From contig OY754470.1 of assembly GCA_963575645.1 (NCBI GenBank), positions 45,601,201-45,665,200 of the forward strand: a stretch of DNA of 64,000 nucleotides, read 5' to 3'. This DNA comes from Xanthostigma xanthostigma. Its lineage: Eukaryota; Arthropoda; Insecta; Raphidioptera; Raphidiidae. Shown piece after piece: positions 33,501 through 44,739 of the stretch; position 1 is the stretch's first letter, and the number at the start of each line of letters is the position of its first letter. The notes below the pieces were generated by a model, which did not search any database, was not told the DNA's origin, and saw only the letters and a list, made by a program, of their open reading frames with translations. The position numbers and the translations under genes were made by a program.

Positions 33501-35366
33501 AAAACTGCCTACTGAAAAGCCACTAAAAAGTAAAATATAACACTTTTATAACAAAATTGACTGACCTTCAAAGAAGCCGTTAAAAAAATAAATATAATGA
33601 GATTTGAGTTCAGTTCTAATTTTGTAAAAGTAGTACAGTGTAACCTCTTTATAACGTTCTTCGTTATAACGAAAAACTCCCTATAACGTAGAAATTTTTA
33701 CAATTGGGTTGGTTTACCTTAAAACCCACACATTAATACCCTCTTTATAGTGCAACAGCCATTACAAAGAAATATGTTCATATTTAGGTGCCATCAAATG
33801 TTTACAGACGGAAAGAGGATGATTCTGAACCACCACCAACTATTCAACAAGCACTTGATGCCGCCAAACTTATAGAAAAATTCCTATCGTTTAATGAAGA
33901 TGATTCCACCACATCCCCAGCCTGCATAAGATACTTAATAAAATACAAAACAAATATTGGCATAGCAAAAATCGTCAGGCAAAGTTAACCGACTATATGT
34001 GTTTGATTAAATTAATTACGTGAAATTTGGTTATTTTTCATTCTTTCCTCCATATAACGCAAACACTTTATAACGAAAAAAATGCTCGGTCCCTTGAGAT
34101 TCGTTTTAAAGAGGTTACACTGTATAATATAAAAAAATTATAGATTAAATTGACGCAAACCTCAAAAATTTATTATTTCTTGTTAGTAGCTACTTCTGAA
34201 TGAACTTCAATTCTTTTTATAAAAAGTTTTATTTTTTTCCATATAACCTATATTAAACGTTTTTCAAATTTTTTCAGCTGAAAGCTCAACTCTACGAACT
34301 GAGAAATAACGAGTATAAAATTGGTCCATTAAACGTTGAGAAAGAAGTTTGTTCCTGTTTGGCAGCATTCCCTAATATGGTCGATCCAAAACTCACCAAC
34401 GCACCACGAAAATGTCCCATTCGAAAAGTAAGTTAAATGATATAAAATGCAATATATACCTACTTGATTTTTTTACATGTTAGCGATGGAAATCATTAAT
34501 GCATTACAGAAAATCGTTCCTTGGGCCAGAGAAGAGATACTTACTGTATAGAAGTTTATTTCTAATGGAACAGTGTGTCCGGCAATTTTAGTTTGTCTTG
34601 TTTCTGTTAGATGGCAGAACGATCGATGTTTAGTGTCGATGTACAGAGGTGGGGGACGTATATTTCCATCTCTAATCTTCAGAAGTAAATTAGAGCGTTT
34701 ATCTAAACACCGTAGAAAATAAATTTCTGTCGAATGTTTTTTTTAATATTAATGAAAAGTTATGAAAAATACAATGATTAAGGTGTGAAGCTGAAATTAT
34801 TAATTATCGCCATCTGGCGTTGCGGTTCCGAAGCTTGAGTGCGCCGCGTCGCCATGACATTTGAGGTGGGAATGGCGCTTTGAGGATTGAACTTCTATAC
34901 AGTCTCTCTTCTCTGCTTGGGCGCCCTGGTCTGTTGTTTGTTAGCAATTTTTATTTTTAAATTTAATACAGCTTTTTATTTATCAACTAGAAAATAACAG
35001 TATTTTTGCTGTAAATGATCTTTCCATTTATGTAATAAAATCATTTAAAAGCCCAATTGTACAAAGCAGAAAGTAACTATTCTATTCTATTAATAAATTT
35101 TGACTTATCGATCATAAGATTTCCAATGTCTTAATTATTTCTCTATTTCTATCTTTACTCCTGAATAAAAAAGACTTATTAAATGATTTATGTAATTTTT
35201 TTTCCAGAATTTGTACTGGTTCCGCAACTTTACAGTGAATGAAAATAATTTCCCGGCAATACTTCTTCAAGGTTCCTTCCGTGTCGACATTGTAGTGGAA
35301 GTAAACACCAAAAAGGCGCTAACTTTTTCATGGTTTATACGTATCATCGATAACAGAAAACATTAA
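30532..35366 (+). CDS. secreted DUF1091 (MD-2-like) family protein, four exons
   Basis: Exons 30532-30609, 33122-33283, 34278-34427 and 35208-35366 join in phase 0 at every junction to give 182 residues and a TAA stop. All introns are GT-AG. Exon 1 is a signal peptide: MNKMIK, a hydrophobic core IVIFTLALTMFNLF and a cleavage-type end DLNAA. The mature part starts RNYRIIQD and has the DUF1091 order: a central LKAQLYELRNNEYK, a Cys in EVCSCLAAFPN (about residue 107-109), CPIRKNLYWFRN and a late G-S-F-R block. The family is insect-expanded and related to MD-2/ML lipid-binding folds; ligand and role are unknown here. Introns carry repeat R3, a GC-hairpin MITE, a piggyBac-like MITE, a pogo relic and another MITE. 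The alternative that 33001-33110 adds an exon was rejected for frame. Confidence 0.7.
30735..31000 (-). repeat. dispersed repeat R3, copy 3 (in DUF1091 intron 1)
   Basis: Inverted match to 7880-8240 and 17335-17645, e.g. 'TTTTGAAGTTTTCAAAAAAA', 'GTGAACACGATATAGGTCAA' and 'ATATAATAATGGTATACTGT'. Confidence 0.5.
31640..32439. mobile_element. MITE with GC-rich multi-hairpin TIRs, copy 2 (in DUF1091 intron 1)
   Basis: Left end GTAACGGTCAATGCCCGGAA, right end ending GACCGTAAC. The same hairpin-rich terminal architecture as 11481-12129, and the same 'AACATATAGA' immediately outside the right end in both copies. The interior is longer than copy 1. No ORF with family signature. Confidence 0.7.
32463..32854. 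mobile_element. TTAA-type (piggyBac-like) MITE (in DUF1091 intron 1)
   Basis: Preceded by TTAA (32459-32462); left end GGCCGCTGCATACGAGGCTG, right end CTCGTGTGCAGCGGC. The interior differs in order from 12556-13008 and reads partly as its reverse complement. It lies only about 20 bases after the GC-hairpin MITE, so two elements are nearly stacked. Confidence 0.65.
33636..34122 (+). mobile_element. pogo/Tigger-type deletion derivative with transposase C-terminal relic
   Basis: Left end CAGTGTAACCTCTTTATAAC, right end AAAGAGGTTACACTG, with TA on each side. An open frame at 33788-33988 carries PTIQQALDAAKLIEKFLSFN, similar to the C-terminal region of Tigger/CENP-B-like transposases; the DDE core is missing. 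The element sits in intron 2 of the DUF1091 gene. Subterminal 'TTATAACGAAAAACTCCCTA' is mirrored by 'CTTTATAACGAAAAAAATGC' in direct rather than inverted order. Confidence 0.7.
34542..34903. mobile_element. MITE with TIR ACTGTATAGAAGTT (in DUF1091 intron 3)
   Basis: Left end ACTGTATAGAAGTTTATT and right end TTGAACTTCTATACAGT. Flanking 'GAGAAGAGATACTT' on the left and 'CTCTCTTCTCTGC' on the right extend the symmetry a little. Tc1/mariner-like by its terminal form. Non-coding. Confidence 0.6.
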
Positions 35367-36055
35367 AAATTTAAAATAACATGGTAACATAACATCATAT
35401 AATATATTATGTAATACGTTAAGGTTAAGATTTTTGCCTCCCTTTTTAGAAAAAACCTCACAATTTCTCCACATAAATTATATATCATTTTACAGATAAT
35501 TACTTGCTCTTCTGACATTGACACCTAAAAAATTTATTATTGCTTTTGTTTTTGTAAATTAATTAAAATACAGCAACGCTGAACAACGTCTGCCATCTGA
35601 CGGCTTTAATTTTGAAACAGCGAGCAACGCTGAACGTCACAGCAATGCTGCATGATGCCATCTGACGGATTAGCTCAAGGCTTTTGCTACTTGCGCCTCT
35701 ATATGACAATTTTAGTAAAATATTTCTTCGATCTGTCATCTGAGCTTCATATTGTAATACAACAAAAAGAAGAACGTTATAAGCAGTGTGCAAAATTAGA
35801 AACGAATTGAATACCTGCAATCATATTTAAAAAATAATTTTGTAAAGTGATAATTATTATACTTATTTAGTGCGAATAATTCGCACAGGCAACACTAGTT
35901 GTTACAATTATAATTTAAAAATAATTTAATTGCAGTCGTCGTTCTCTAGGTAACTACTATTTGAGGAATAGATGCTGTGACCTCAGCTGTTTAGCGTCTA
36001 TAATCCATAGATATATATTTAATTGATTGCGGATAGACTAGCGCCTCTTGTCCCG
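35367..36055. other. DUF1091 3' flank, no gene
   Basis: Short direct repeats around 'AGCAACGCTGAAC' and 'GCCATCTGACGG' at 35573-35670. Otherwise nothing recognised. Confidence 0.4.
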
Positions 36056-36874
36056 ATTAGAAGCCATTTTGACTGTGGGAAACGCTGTAAAAATCGCGCG
36101 AGAATCAAAAATATTAAATATTCTAAACTTAGAGTAAACAGTGATATTTCGCTTCTAAACCTATTTTTATACTGAAACGTTTAAAAAATTAGATAACTGA
36201 ACAAATATATCTGGCGTTTTTTTCAAAAATGCGTTAATACTACTTTATGTAGCTTCTACTTTATTTTAATGAAAATTAATATTTGAAAATTGTTTTTTTT
36301 GTGTAAAAAAATACAGTTCAAAACCAAAACACCGTATTACAAAATCGACAAGTGAAATCAAAATATGAGTGAAATAAACAAATTTTTCCATAGATATTTT
36401 CATGATTTACCAATAGGTCATAGGCATGTGTTTTTTTAATATCTTTAATAGATTATTTATTCAACCATAATACCTACAGACGAAAATTGATAATCATTAA
36501 AAAATGTAATATTATCATAAGAAAAAAATATTAAATTTCACATTCAAAACTAGACAGTTTAAATAATTATTTAAACTTATAATCAGATAATTGGGCATGT
36601 TGGCGGGCTTATGTGACGTCATGATATACGACGCATGTCTACCTTAATGTCAAATTGTCAATGTTCTAAGCTTTCTCATATTTATGCTTAGTTTTGTAAC
36701 TTTTGAAACGTTTCAATATAAAAGTAGGTTTCGGAGCGAAAGATTAAATATTCTATAATATAATGTTATTTATAAACAGTGTTTATAAATAACATTATAT
36801 TATAGAATATTTAATCTTTTTGAATCTCGCGCGCTTTTTACGGCGTTTCCCACAGTCAAAATGGCTTCTAATTG
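36056..36874. mobile_element. TIR element with inner 75-base palindrome
   Basis: Terminal inverted repeats of about 70 bases: left 'ATTAGAAGCCATTTTGACTG' and 'GGGAAACGCTGTAAAAATCG', mirrored on the right by 'TACGGCGTTTCCCACAGTCA' and 'AAATGGCTTCTAAT'. The right third holds a perfect palindrome, 36742-36816, with 36-base arms and a 3-base centre. No transposase. Confidence 0.65.
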
Positions 36875-36969
36875 GTACCATTCCGCTAACTATTAGTAAG
36901 TTCTTAAAAAAGACCATTACTAATTATTATGTTCAAAATTATGATATAAGATTGTCATTTGTGTCTTAA

Positions 36970-37423
36970 GACCGCTGCACACGAGGCTAGAAACGGCAAA
37001 CGCTGCTAGATTCCTTGCTAGATTTGCCTACTAGTTTTCTAGCGCCGGTTTTCTTGATTGCTGTTAAGTGCTCGCTTCACATGGGACTATTTTTCAAGCT
37101 TGTTTTATGGATAGATCCGGTGCGTGCGCAATGACAGTTCGAATATAAACACAGAGCAAAACGTGTTTGTTGTCTGACTTTGAGCAGAATGACGCCATGT
37201 TGGTTGGTGGGCGTTTGTTCCAGTGCCCACGTGACAAGATACTGCTTCATGATTGGTTCTTGCTCATACCTAGCAGCAGATCTAGCAGGGAAAATAGCCC
37301 CTGTTCTAATTTTAAAACCTATGTTGTGAGCTAGCAGGCCAGCCCTCAGTGACGTCATTTCCAGCTTCGTACCCAGCCTACCGGCTAGTAGAACTCCTCT
37401 CAATGTTTCTAGCCTCGTGTGCT
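36970..37423. mobile_element. TTAA-type (piggyBac-like) MITE, long copy
   Basis: Preceded by TTAA (36966-36969); left end GACCGCTGCACACGAGGCTA, right end TTTCTAGCCTCGTGTGC, where the last bases and the second TTAA are lost. The interior aligns with 12556-13008 throughout, with few differences. Confidence 0.7.
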
Positions 37424-37943
37424 TTCGTCGTCGTGCTTCTTTGATTTATATTAGTGATGGAACTATTAAACATATTCGAATGATAGATCGTTAAGGTAGA
37501 TCAATTCTTCGGCGAACCATGAATAAGTCGAAGCGAAAAATCGGAAAGATATACAAGTTTGGTAGGTTAGTTTTTAGCGAGAACAGGCGTATTTGGTGTA
37601 CCAGCCTACCGCGAGCTTGGAATAAAAAAGAGGAATTCCGAACCGAAATTTTGTATATACTTATTGAAAACACAGATAAAACTGGTGCTTGTGGCACCCG
37701 ACCTTGAAATTGAAGCGAGCGTCTTCTCTTCTCTGTCTATTAGACAGAGATGAGGGAAGAGTGTCTAGTGGAGACATCTACCACCTCACGAGATTTCCTC
37801 CGTCAATAGCGAAAAAGTAGGCAACGAAAAGAGGCCCTTTCCGCTTGTCCCATTGTCGGTACGGCCTTGGTTCTGCAGCTATGTCTATTTATTGTATATT
37901 CTACATTGTTTAATGTTGATGTGATAATAATTTAACATTACAG
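37424..37943. other. intergenic, nothing firm
   Basis: Overlapping ORFs on both strands without signature; 'CTCTGTCTATTAGACAGAGA' at 37730-37749 is a perfect palindrome. Confidence 0.35.
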
Positions 37944-38037
37944 GTCTGCGTTTAGCCAAGATGATCGTTTGACTGTTTTGGAATTCGGGAAGCCATCATC
38001 GCCCCATCAGTCATCATTAGGATCCAATGTCATGGAA
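37944..38037 (+). CDS. candidate orphan internal exon, unrecognised
   Basis: Bounded by an acceptor-like 'AACATTACAG' and a weak donor-like 'GAA|GTACGA'. Read in phase 1 it gives 31 residues without a stop, including FSQDDRLTVLEFGKPSSPHQ and SSLGSNVME, which looks more protein-like than the surroundings. No neighbouring exon that would join it was found, and the family is not recognised. It may be an exon of a gene extending outside the window, a decayed exon, or chance. Confidence 0.25.
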
Positions 38038-38425
38038 GTACGATTCGCACAGCACTTTGCCTTGTCCACGCAACAACTAAAATTATCTCGAAAATATGCC
38101 CCTAAACTTATTCTCTTTACACTTATAGATTGTATCTCACGATCATGTTTTACTTATCAAGAAGTGTGTCTGATTGTTCTATTAACTTTTCAAAGCAAAA
38201 TATAATCAATTTTCTTGTTTATAATAATAAATCTATTAAAAATTTTATAACGAAAATATAAGTTCAATTAGGTATTATTGTGAGATACAACTTTGAAATT
38301 ACAAATATGAAATATTATTGTATTGTGCATTATTGGTTTTACTTTTATATTTATGTTTGCAAAACATTATAGGCTTATTGGCTCTTCTTATTGTTAGTAG
38401 AAGTTTTGTTCCAAAAATATGTTTT

Positions 38426-38699
38426 GAAGGAGATTTATTAGGTTGAGGTCTGAGAAACAATTGAAAAATAAGCTTTACCAAAGTATCGCTTGTGGCCAAC
38501 GTTTCGAAAAATATGTTTTCCTCTTCAGGGCCTCAATACAAGTTGAGATGGTAATTTGCACAATTTACCATCTCAACTTGCATTGAGGGCATTGAGGCCC
38601 TGAAGATGAAAATATATTTTACGAAACGTTGGCCACAAGCGATACTCTGGTAAAGCATATTTTTCAATTGTTCCTCAACCAAATAAATCTCCTTCAATG
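38426..38699. repeat. foldback element, about 125-base arms
   Basis: The left arm includes 'GGAGATTTATTAGGTTGAGG', 'TCGCTTGTGGCCAACGTTTC' and 'TTCAGGGCCTCAATACAAGT'. The right arm repeats these inverted ('GTTGGCCACAAGCGATACTC', 'CAACCAAATAAATCTCCTTC'). The loop is about 15 bases between 'GAGATGGTAAATTG'-type blocks. Non-coding. Confidence 0.6.
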
Positions 38700-38894
38700 A
38701 TTCTTCTTACGTTTCCAAACTGTACTGATTGTTAAATGTTTTAAATAAAACATATTTGAAAAATATTCTTCTTTGCGTTGTAATTTAAAGCATTTTTTTA
38801 ATTACATTAATGATATTAAATTAATCACAACTCTAAAAAAATGTCTGAATAATATTAACACAAAGTACCACTCTCTCAAAAACATTATGTGATA

Positions 38895-39850
38895 TTTTTT
38901 GGATGATCTCTCGGATTCGATTCAAATTCGGTAGGCTTATGTATAATGACACGCTGAAGTCACCAAGCCCCTCCGTTGCGAAGATAGACCAATTCGAAGT
39001 GCTTTTCTAGAATGTCTGGAATACGCATCGGAATCATTTCAAATTCGGTCTACTGCTGCCCGGATACTAAAATTCCAATTTTTAAGAATTTGTCTGTGTA
39101 AACGGAAAAATATTTTTCAAATTTAACACGATGGCGATGGACGGTGGCTGTGGTCGTGGCTGTGGCCGTGGCCGTGGACGTCTATAATAATCTATCTACC
39201 TTTTTTTCACTATATTTTATAAATAAAAATATTTGTTTTTAGTTAATTTGTATTTATTTTTCACAATCCTTTTTCCTTACAATCATTAACACATACAAAT
39301 AATAAGGGTACAATATAAAAAGTAATAATTAAAATGATATTTTTTGATATCAACTTGATGCAGGCAGCTCCAGAGGGGTTGGGGGTCACCCAGTCACGAT
39401 CGAAGTATTTGTAACAAAAAAAAGAAAAAGTTATTTTTTCACGATTACAAAATGCGCATACATGTATCAAATCTTGTAAATTGTGGACGCTTTAATTATG
39501 TCAATTACATTTTAATTGAAGCCTTTATCGCTGTTATAGAGCGTCCATAATATATAAAATATCTGTAGGGCGGCCTAGGCCCTAAAATACATTGGACTAA
39601 ATAAGAACGTCTGTAAGACGCTGAGCCTCCGTTGTCGAGCGTCCATTTACATTACAATATGCTCATGTTATATTATCTGCAAAAAAACGTACAATTTCTC
39701 TACAAACCTAAAAATCAAAAATTTGCTATTCAGCCCCCAGAAGTTCAAAGAGGTAATTTATTCATTAAAAATCTGCAAAATCAAATAAAAGTAATTCAAA
39801 CCTAAAAATCAAAAATTTGCTATTCAGCTCCCAGAAGCGTTAAGAGGTAT
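38895..39850 (+). repeat. large inverted repeat, left arm
   Basis: Inverted copy of 44740-45748, colinear over about 0.95 kb with scattered small differences. Marker blocks: 'CAAATTCGGTAGGCTTATGT' at the outer end, a G-rich run encoding CGRGCGRGRGR at 39140-39182, 'GCTCCAGAGGGGTTGGGGGT', 'GGGCGGCCTAGGCCCTAAAA', and at the inner end two copies of a 37-base motif with 'TTTGCTATTCAGC'. The minus strand contains YFDRDWVTPNPSGAACI in an open frame; the splice acceptor before it is lost here but kept in the right arm. Confidence 0.7.
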
Positions 39851-40845
39851 TTTTATAAAGAATAGAAAGACAAAACATAGTTGCATAATAGTTTTTATAC
39901 TCACACCAAAATAAATAGCGAATAAAGCAAGACGACAGACTTGTTATCTAATGAATTATATTTTTAAAATTTTAACCCCTTCCACAGTCAGGGCCGGACT
40001 AGTCCATTTGGTCTTTTTGAAATCTGAAAAATAGGTGAAAAAAAGTTCATTCAAATATTTCTTTTTTTTTGTGTAGGTACCTATAAAAGAAATTATTTAT
40101 AAATTATCGGAAAAATTAGTTTTTAATAAAATGAAATATAACAACACAATTTCTTTAGATTTTAGAATAACCATATAAAAAGCAACAATTTATTTATTTG
40201 TTTATTATACACAGTTGTCTAACAGTAAATATATTGTTTACAAATCAGTTCAAAATAGACAGTTTGACCGGGTCCTTCTAAAAATCGGACCCTAGCCATT
40301 TGTCTCATTTGTCTTTAAAATAATCCAAATTAGACAAATGTCTAGGGCCCGCGGGTTTTTAGAAGGACCCGGTCAAACTGTCGATTTTGAACTGATTTGT
40401 AAACAATATAGTTTACTTTGCTGTTAGACAACTGTGTATAATAAACAAACAAATAAAATGTTGCTTTTTATATGGTTATTCTAAAATCTAAAGAAATTGT
40501 GTTGTTATGTTTCATTTTATTAAAAACTAATTTTTCCGATAATTTATAAATAATTCCTTTTATAGGTACACAAAAAAAAGGAAATATTTGAATTAACTTT
40601 TTTTCACCTATTTTTCAGATTTCAAAAAGACCAAATGGACTAGTCCGGCCCTGACTGTGGAAGGGGTTAAAATTTTAAAAATATAATTCATTAGATAACA
40701 AGTCTGTCGTCTTGCTTTATTCGCTATTTATTTTGGTGTGAGTATAAAAACTATTATGCAACTATGTTTTGTCTTATTCTATTCGTTATAAAAATACCTC
40801 TTAGCGTTTCTGGGAGCTGGATAGCAAATTTCTGATATTTACGTT
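39800..40845. repeat. 1-kb palindrome with embedded hAT-like ends
   Basis: Arms of about 500 bases run inward to a spacer at about 40292-40360. At 39988 CAGGGCCGGACTAGTCCATT and at 40656 its complement form hAT-like termini, but symmetry continues outward for nearly 190 bases on each side ('AACCCCTTCCACAGT' against 'ACTGTGGAAGGGGTT'). The palindrome is therefore larger than the element and looks like an inverted duplication of a locus that already held it. No ORF of note. Confidence 0.75.
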
Positions 40846-41274
40846 TCTGTATAGAAATTTGAATGTTCCTTTTTTCACTTTTTCTTAAAGGCTGGCAGAC
40901 CACTGCCGAAACCAATATATTATGTCTAAATGCATGAAATTTTACACAGGGGTTCTTTATTTAACGTAGCTGTGTACTCGGAAATAATTTTTTAAAATTC
41001 ATCTCCTAAGGGGGTTTATAAACCTACTTGGTTAAAACTCTAACATGTTAGAGTATAGTATGTTATGAGTATGTTTATGTATAATATGTTAATAACGCCC
41101 AGTCTAAACCGATGGGTCTAGATTCTAGAAGCATGCAATTTTGCATAGAAGTCCCCTATATGGCGTAAGTAAGCACTCAGAAAGGATTTTTGAAAATTTA
41201 TCAGGGCTAATCTACTTTAATTAAACTGACTTATACTGACGGACAACGCACAGCCACTGTTCTTGCTATTGTGT

Positions 41275-41572
41275 TTCATCTCAATTGTGGGCGAAGCCGC
41301 GGGTGTAACAGCAGTTAGTTCTCTATAAGTCTTCCGAATTTGAATCGGTTCCGAGAGATTTTCCAAAATTGTCCAAAAAAAAAACCTAAGACTAAGGAAA
41401 TGTGGCCATTTGAAGTGTGTTTAAACATCAACGCAACATTTGAACGTCTTTATCTTGAAATGTTATGCTTAAAAGTTCTGACTGCTAATAGCATACATTC
41501 AAATATACCAAGCTTTCAAAGTCAAACATAAATTCCACGCAGGTGAAGTCGCGGGTAACAAGCTAGTTTATG
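41275..41572 (+). mobile_element. RTE-like tail scraps
   Basis: 'GGGCGAAGCCGCGGGTGTAA' at 41288 and 'GGTGAAGTCGCGGGTAACAA' at 41540 are the usual last bases of arthropod RTE-like elements. The stretch between them carries a copy of the 45.7-kb block ('CGAATTTGAATCGGTTCCGA'). Confidence 0.4.
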
Positions 41573-42812
41573 TAAAAAATTATTATTTAGCTGAGCGCCT
41601 GATACTTTTGTGTTTATATTATTGACAGACGTATTTTTAGAGATTGCGTAATGTCGAATACTGCAGTCCTGAATCAAAAGGTCATGTCTGTAATTTTACA
41701 GTTTTGAAATATTTAGACTTGAAAAGCTAAACCATTCTTCCCGGAAATTCAATCGATTGACAGGTGTTTGGGACAATTCTGCAAAACAAAACAAAAATAT
41801 ATCCAAACGGAAATGCTAAACTTCTAAGTTCTAATTGCAAATAGTATACTTTGGGCAAATATACTAAGCTTTGGACAAATGTATAGACGCTCAAAAATCG
41901 ACTATATGTATATAATTTTCGATTAGTAAGCGTTCTAAATTTGACATTTAGGATAAAAATTTAGATCACGGTCGTATATAGACAGACCTAGGACACTGTG
42001 GTAGAATGGCGGGGCTGCAATATGGATTTTTGTAGAAATGTAAAGAACAGGCGATAAAGAACAAATGTACAACTTTTAAATTTGTAACGCATTTTCTCTG
42101 GGCTCTGGCTTACGCTTTTTTTGAATTTTTATCCCTTTGCAGTAAATTTATTTATTTGTTTACTAAGCCTTCTTATAATTGCAGCGTCCTGTACCCCCAC
42201 CAATGCTAATAATATTACCGTGAGTATAGACTATAGACCTGTCTTTAAAACGATCAATTATTGCCTGCTCAAGGACAGATCCACGAGATTCAGAAACTGA
42301 AAATAAACAGTTTTGGAAACACATCATTGTCATTAAAGACGGCGATTTTCAACGGGAGTGACTGTTTTGTTTTGTGTTTTTTTTTTGGAAACGCCTCTTA
42401 AAAATAGAAATATTCCATAGACAGCAACAAAAAACAGTCATTAAGGGCTATATAATTGAGACGGAAACATGTTTCGTGTTTTGTATTAAACTCGTTGTTG
42501 ATTCTAAAGAACATTAATTGTCATTTAAAAAAAGAACAGACCCATAAAATGTAATAAGAATGTTATTTCGAATATTATTCACGTGTAAAAAAATTCTATA
42601 TCTCTTTTTCGTTAACTTAAATAGGCTGTGTATTCAAACGTTTTTATTTAACTTCACGTTCCGTTTGTTTGTTCACTTGTTATAGGTATAGGTAAACTAA
42701 AGCACATTAAAACCTTAAAAATAAAATGAGTAATATTTAAGTTAAGCGTTTTTATTATACTATTGATGATATTGTATACTCAAAATTTGAAAATAATTAG
42801 GTAATTATTATA

Positions 42813-43327
42813 CAGGGTGGCGCAGAGGAAACGCATGTTTTTCACCTAAGCATAACATTTTATATTTTCACGATACTGTTGTTTTAATTACAGCTAAATG
42901 AAGTAATAATAATGCACCTTTAAATCAATTATGGAAAATAATGTCAGTCGAGTGTCGCCCTGCTTCGCGGTCGCACATCTCCAACCGCTCTTGAAAATTG
43001 TGCATCACATTTAAAATTATTTCTTGCGATTTCTTGACGAATAGCAATTTTCAGTTCTTTTTGTGTTACAGGAACTGAAAATTGCTATTCGTCAAGAAAT
43101 CGCAAGAGTACCACATGAAATGATTTTAAGTGTGATGCACAATTTTCAAGAGCGGTTGGAGATGTGCGACCGCGAAGCAGGGCGACACTCGACTGAGATT
43201 ATTTTCCCTAATTGATTTAAAAGTGCATTATTATTACTTCATTTAGCTGTAATTAAAACAACAGTATCTTGAAAATATAAAATGTTATGCTTAGGTGAAA
43301 AACATGCGTTTCCTCTGCGCTACCCTG
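42813..43327. mobile_element. mariner-type foldback built from a transposase 3' end
   Basis: Ends CAGGGTGGCGCAGAGGAAAC and CTCTGCGCTACCCTG, flanked by TA on both sides. The arms are inverted copies of about 240 bases. The right arm read on the plus strand (about 43073-43198) gives ELKIAIRQEIARVPHEMILS and VMHNFQERLEMCDREAGRH, which resembles the C-terminus of IS630/mariner-type transposases; the left arm is the mirror copy. It lies in the spacer of the large inverted repeat. Confidence 0.75.
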
Positions 43328-43329
43328 TA

Positions 43330-44739
43330 TTATAAAACTCAAAATATAAAACTTTAGTTTTTTTTTTAATTCGACCAAAAAATATTTTTAATACGCCACT
43401 GAATTTATGTAACACTGGAAGCGACCTGCCATCCTAATACAATTATTATTTTTATTACTGTGGGCGGTGTCAAAAGACAATGGTTTTAAATATGAAATAC
43501 TATACGCGATGTCCGATAAAAAAAGTACAGTACTAGGCTGTGAACATCTTCAAGACTTTGAAAAAATTAAAAAGAAAACACATTAGCATAGTTATTTTAT
43601 ACCTACTTGACCTCTATAAGTACATAATAAATTTTAAAAACAGCTTTTTTCATTGGAAATTAAACGAAGTCCGGATTAGTAATTTTGAAGTGGCATTGAT
43701 GTTCTTTGCAGACGGGTCAAAACAATTGGTGTTACCTTCCATTTCAAACACCTATCTATTTTATGATGCTAAATGATCCCCAAGTAATAGTGCCCAACCG
43801 TTCTTTGTGTCCTGTATAATATTATGTTCATTTAATTTTTTTTCCCTGACTGTATTGAAATGTATCAAACACCGTAATCTCATTTAAACATTTGATTGTT
43901 GCAGATTCAACGCTGGGTGCTGTCCTTTGGTCAACAATTTTGAGATCAACTCGCATATGAAGGTGGGAATCTGCGACTAGGATCTTCAAAAACGATCTTT
44001 CAATCGACTCTTGTTGAAAAATTGTTCATGTAAGTATTTTTTGGATTGTGTAAATAAGTTTTATAAAAAATTATTACTAAAAAAACTTATAATGTGCAGG
44101 TTGCAAGGTTTACGATTGCTTATTAGTCACAACTCACATTTATATTTATGACTAAATTATTAAAAAATATTGAATACTTAATTCTAAAAATGATCAAATC
44201 ATGTATTCTCAACGGAAACATATATGTATTGAAAATTTCAACTCGATCAGATATGCGACGTCCGCCATATTGGGTTTACAATTACGTCACATAGCTTATC
44301 GTATTCCACTTGTCAAACTTTTTCATTTGATACCATTTGTTTGATACCCATGTTAAGAAAGTTGTAACAAAAAGGGTGGTCCTTTGTTTTGGGGCGTCCG
44401 CCATATTGTATTTATGCATTGTCACCGGACTTATACGCATGTTCAAAATTTCAAAACTCTACCTTTTTTCATTACGTTTTTATTTAATGATAAAATCTCC
44501 GATTTTTCTGCAAGCATACATGCTGACGAGCTTTGTTGTCGAACGTCTATAATTTAAAATCTATGTTGTCTACATGCGGACCGAACAATAAATTAAAAAT
44601 GAATCAAAGAATAATGATACATGTGCATCAAACACGACAGCGGTTCAGAGCTATGAAAACATCCGGTATATAATCATGTTATGCAAAGTGCCTTTGGTGT
44701 GCTATATCGTATTCGCAGCACTGGCCATCGATACCTCTT
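43330..44739. other. spacer of large inverted repeat, no gene
   Basis: ORFs at 43540 and 44337 have no recognisable domain, signal or splice support. 'GTCCGCCATATTGGGTTTAC' (44260) and 'GCGTCCGCCATATTGTATTT' (44393) form a diverged direct repeat. Confidence 0.4.

Noticed and set aside
39131..39182. Gly/Arg-rich coding segment (CGRGCGRGRGR)
   Set aside because: A simple G-rich minisatellite in both arms of the inverted repeat; no open frame beyond about 20 codons with support.
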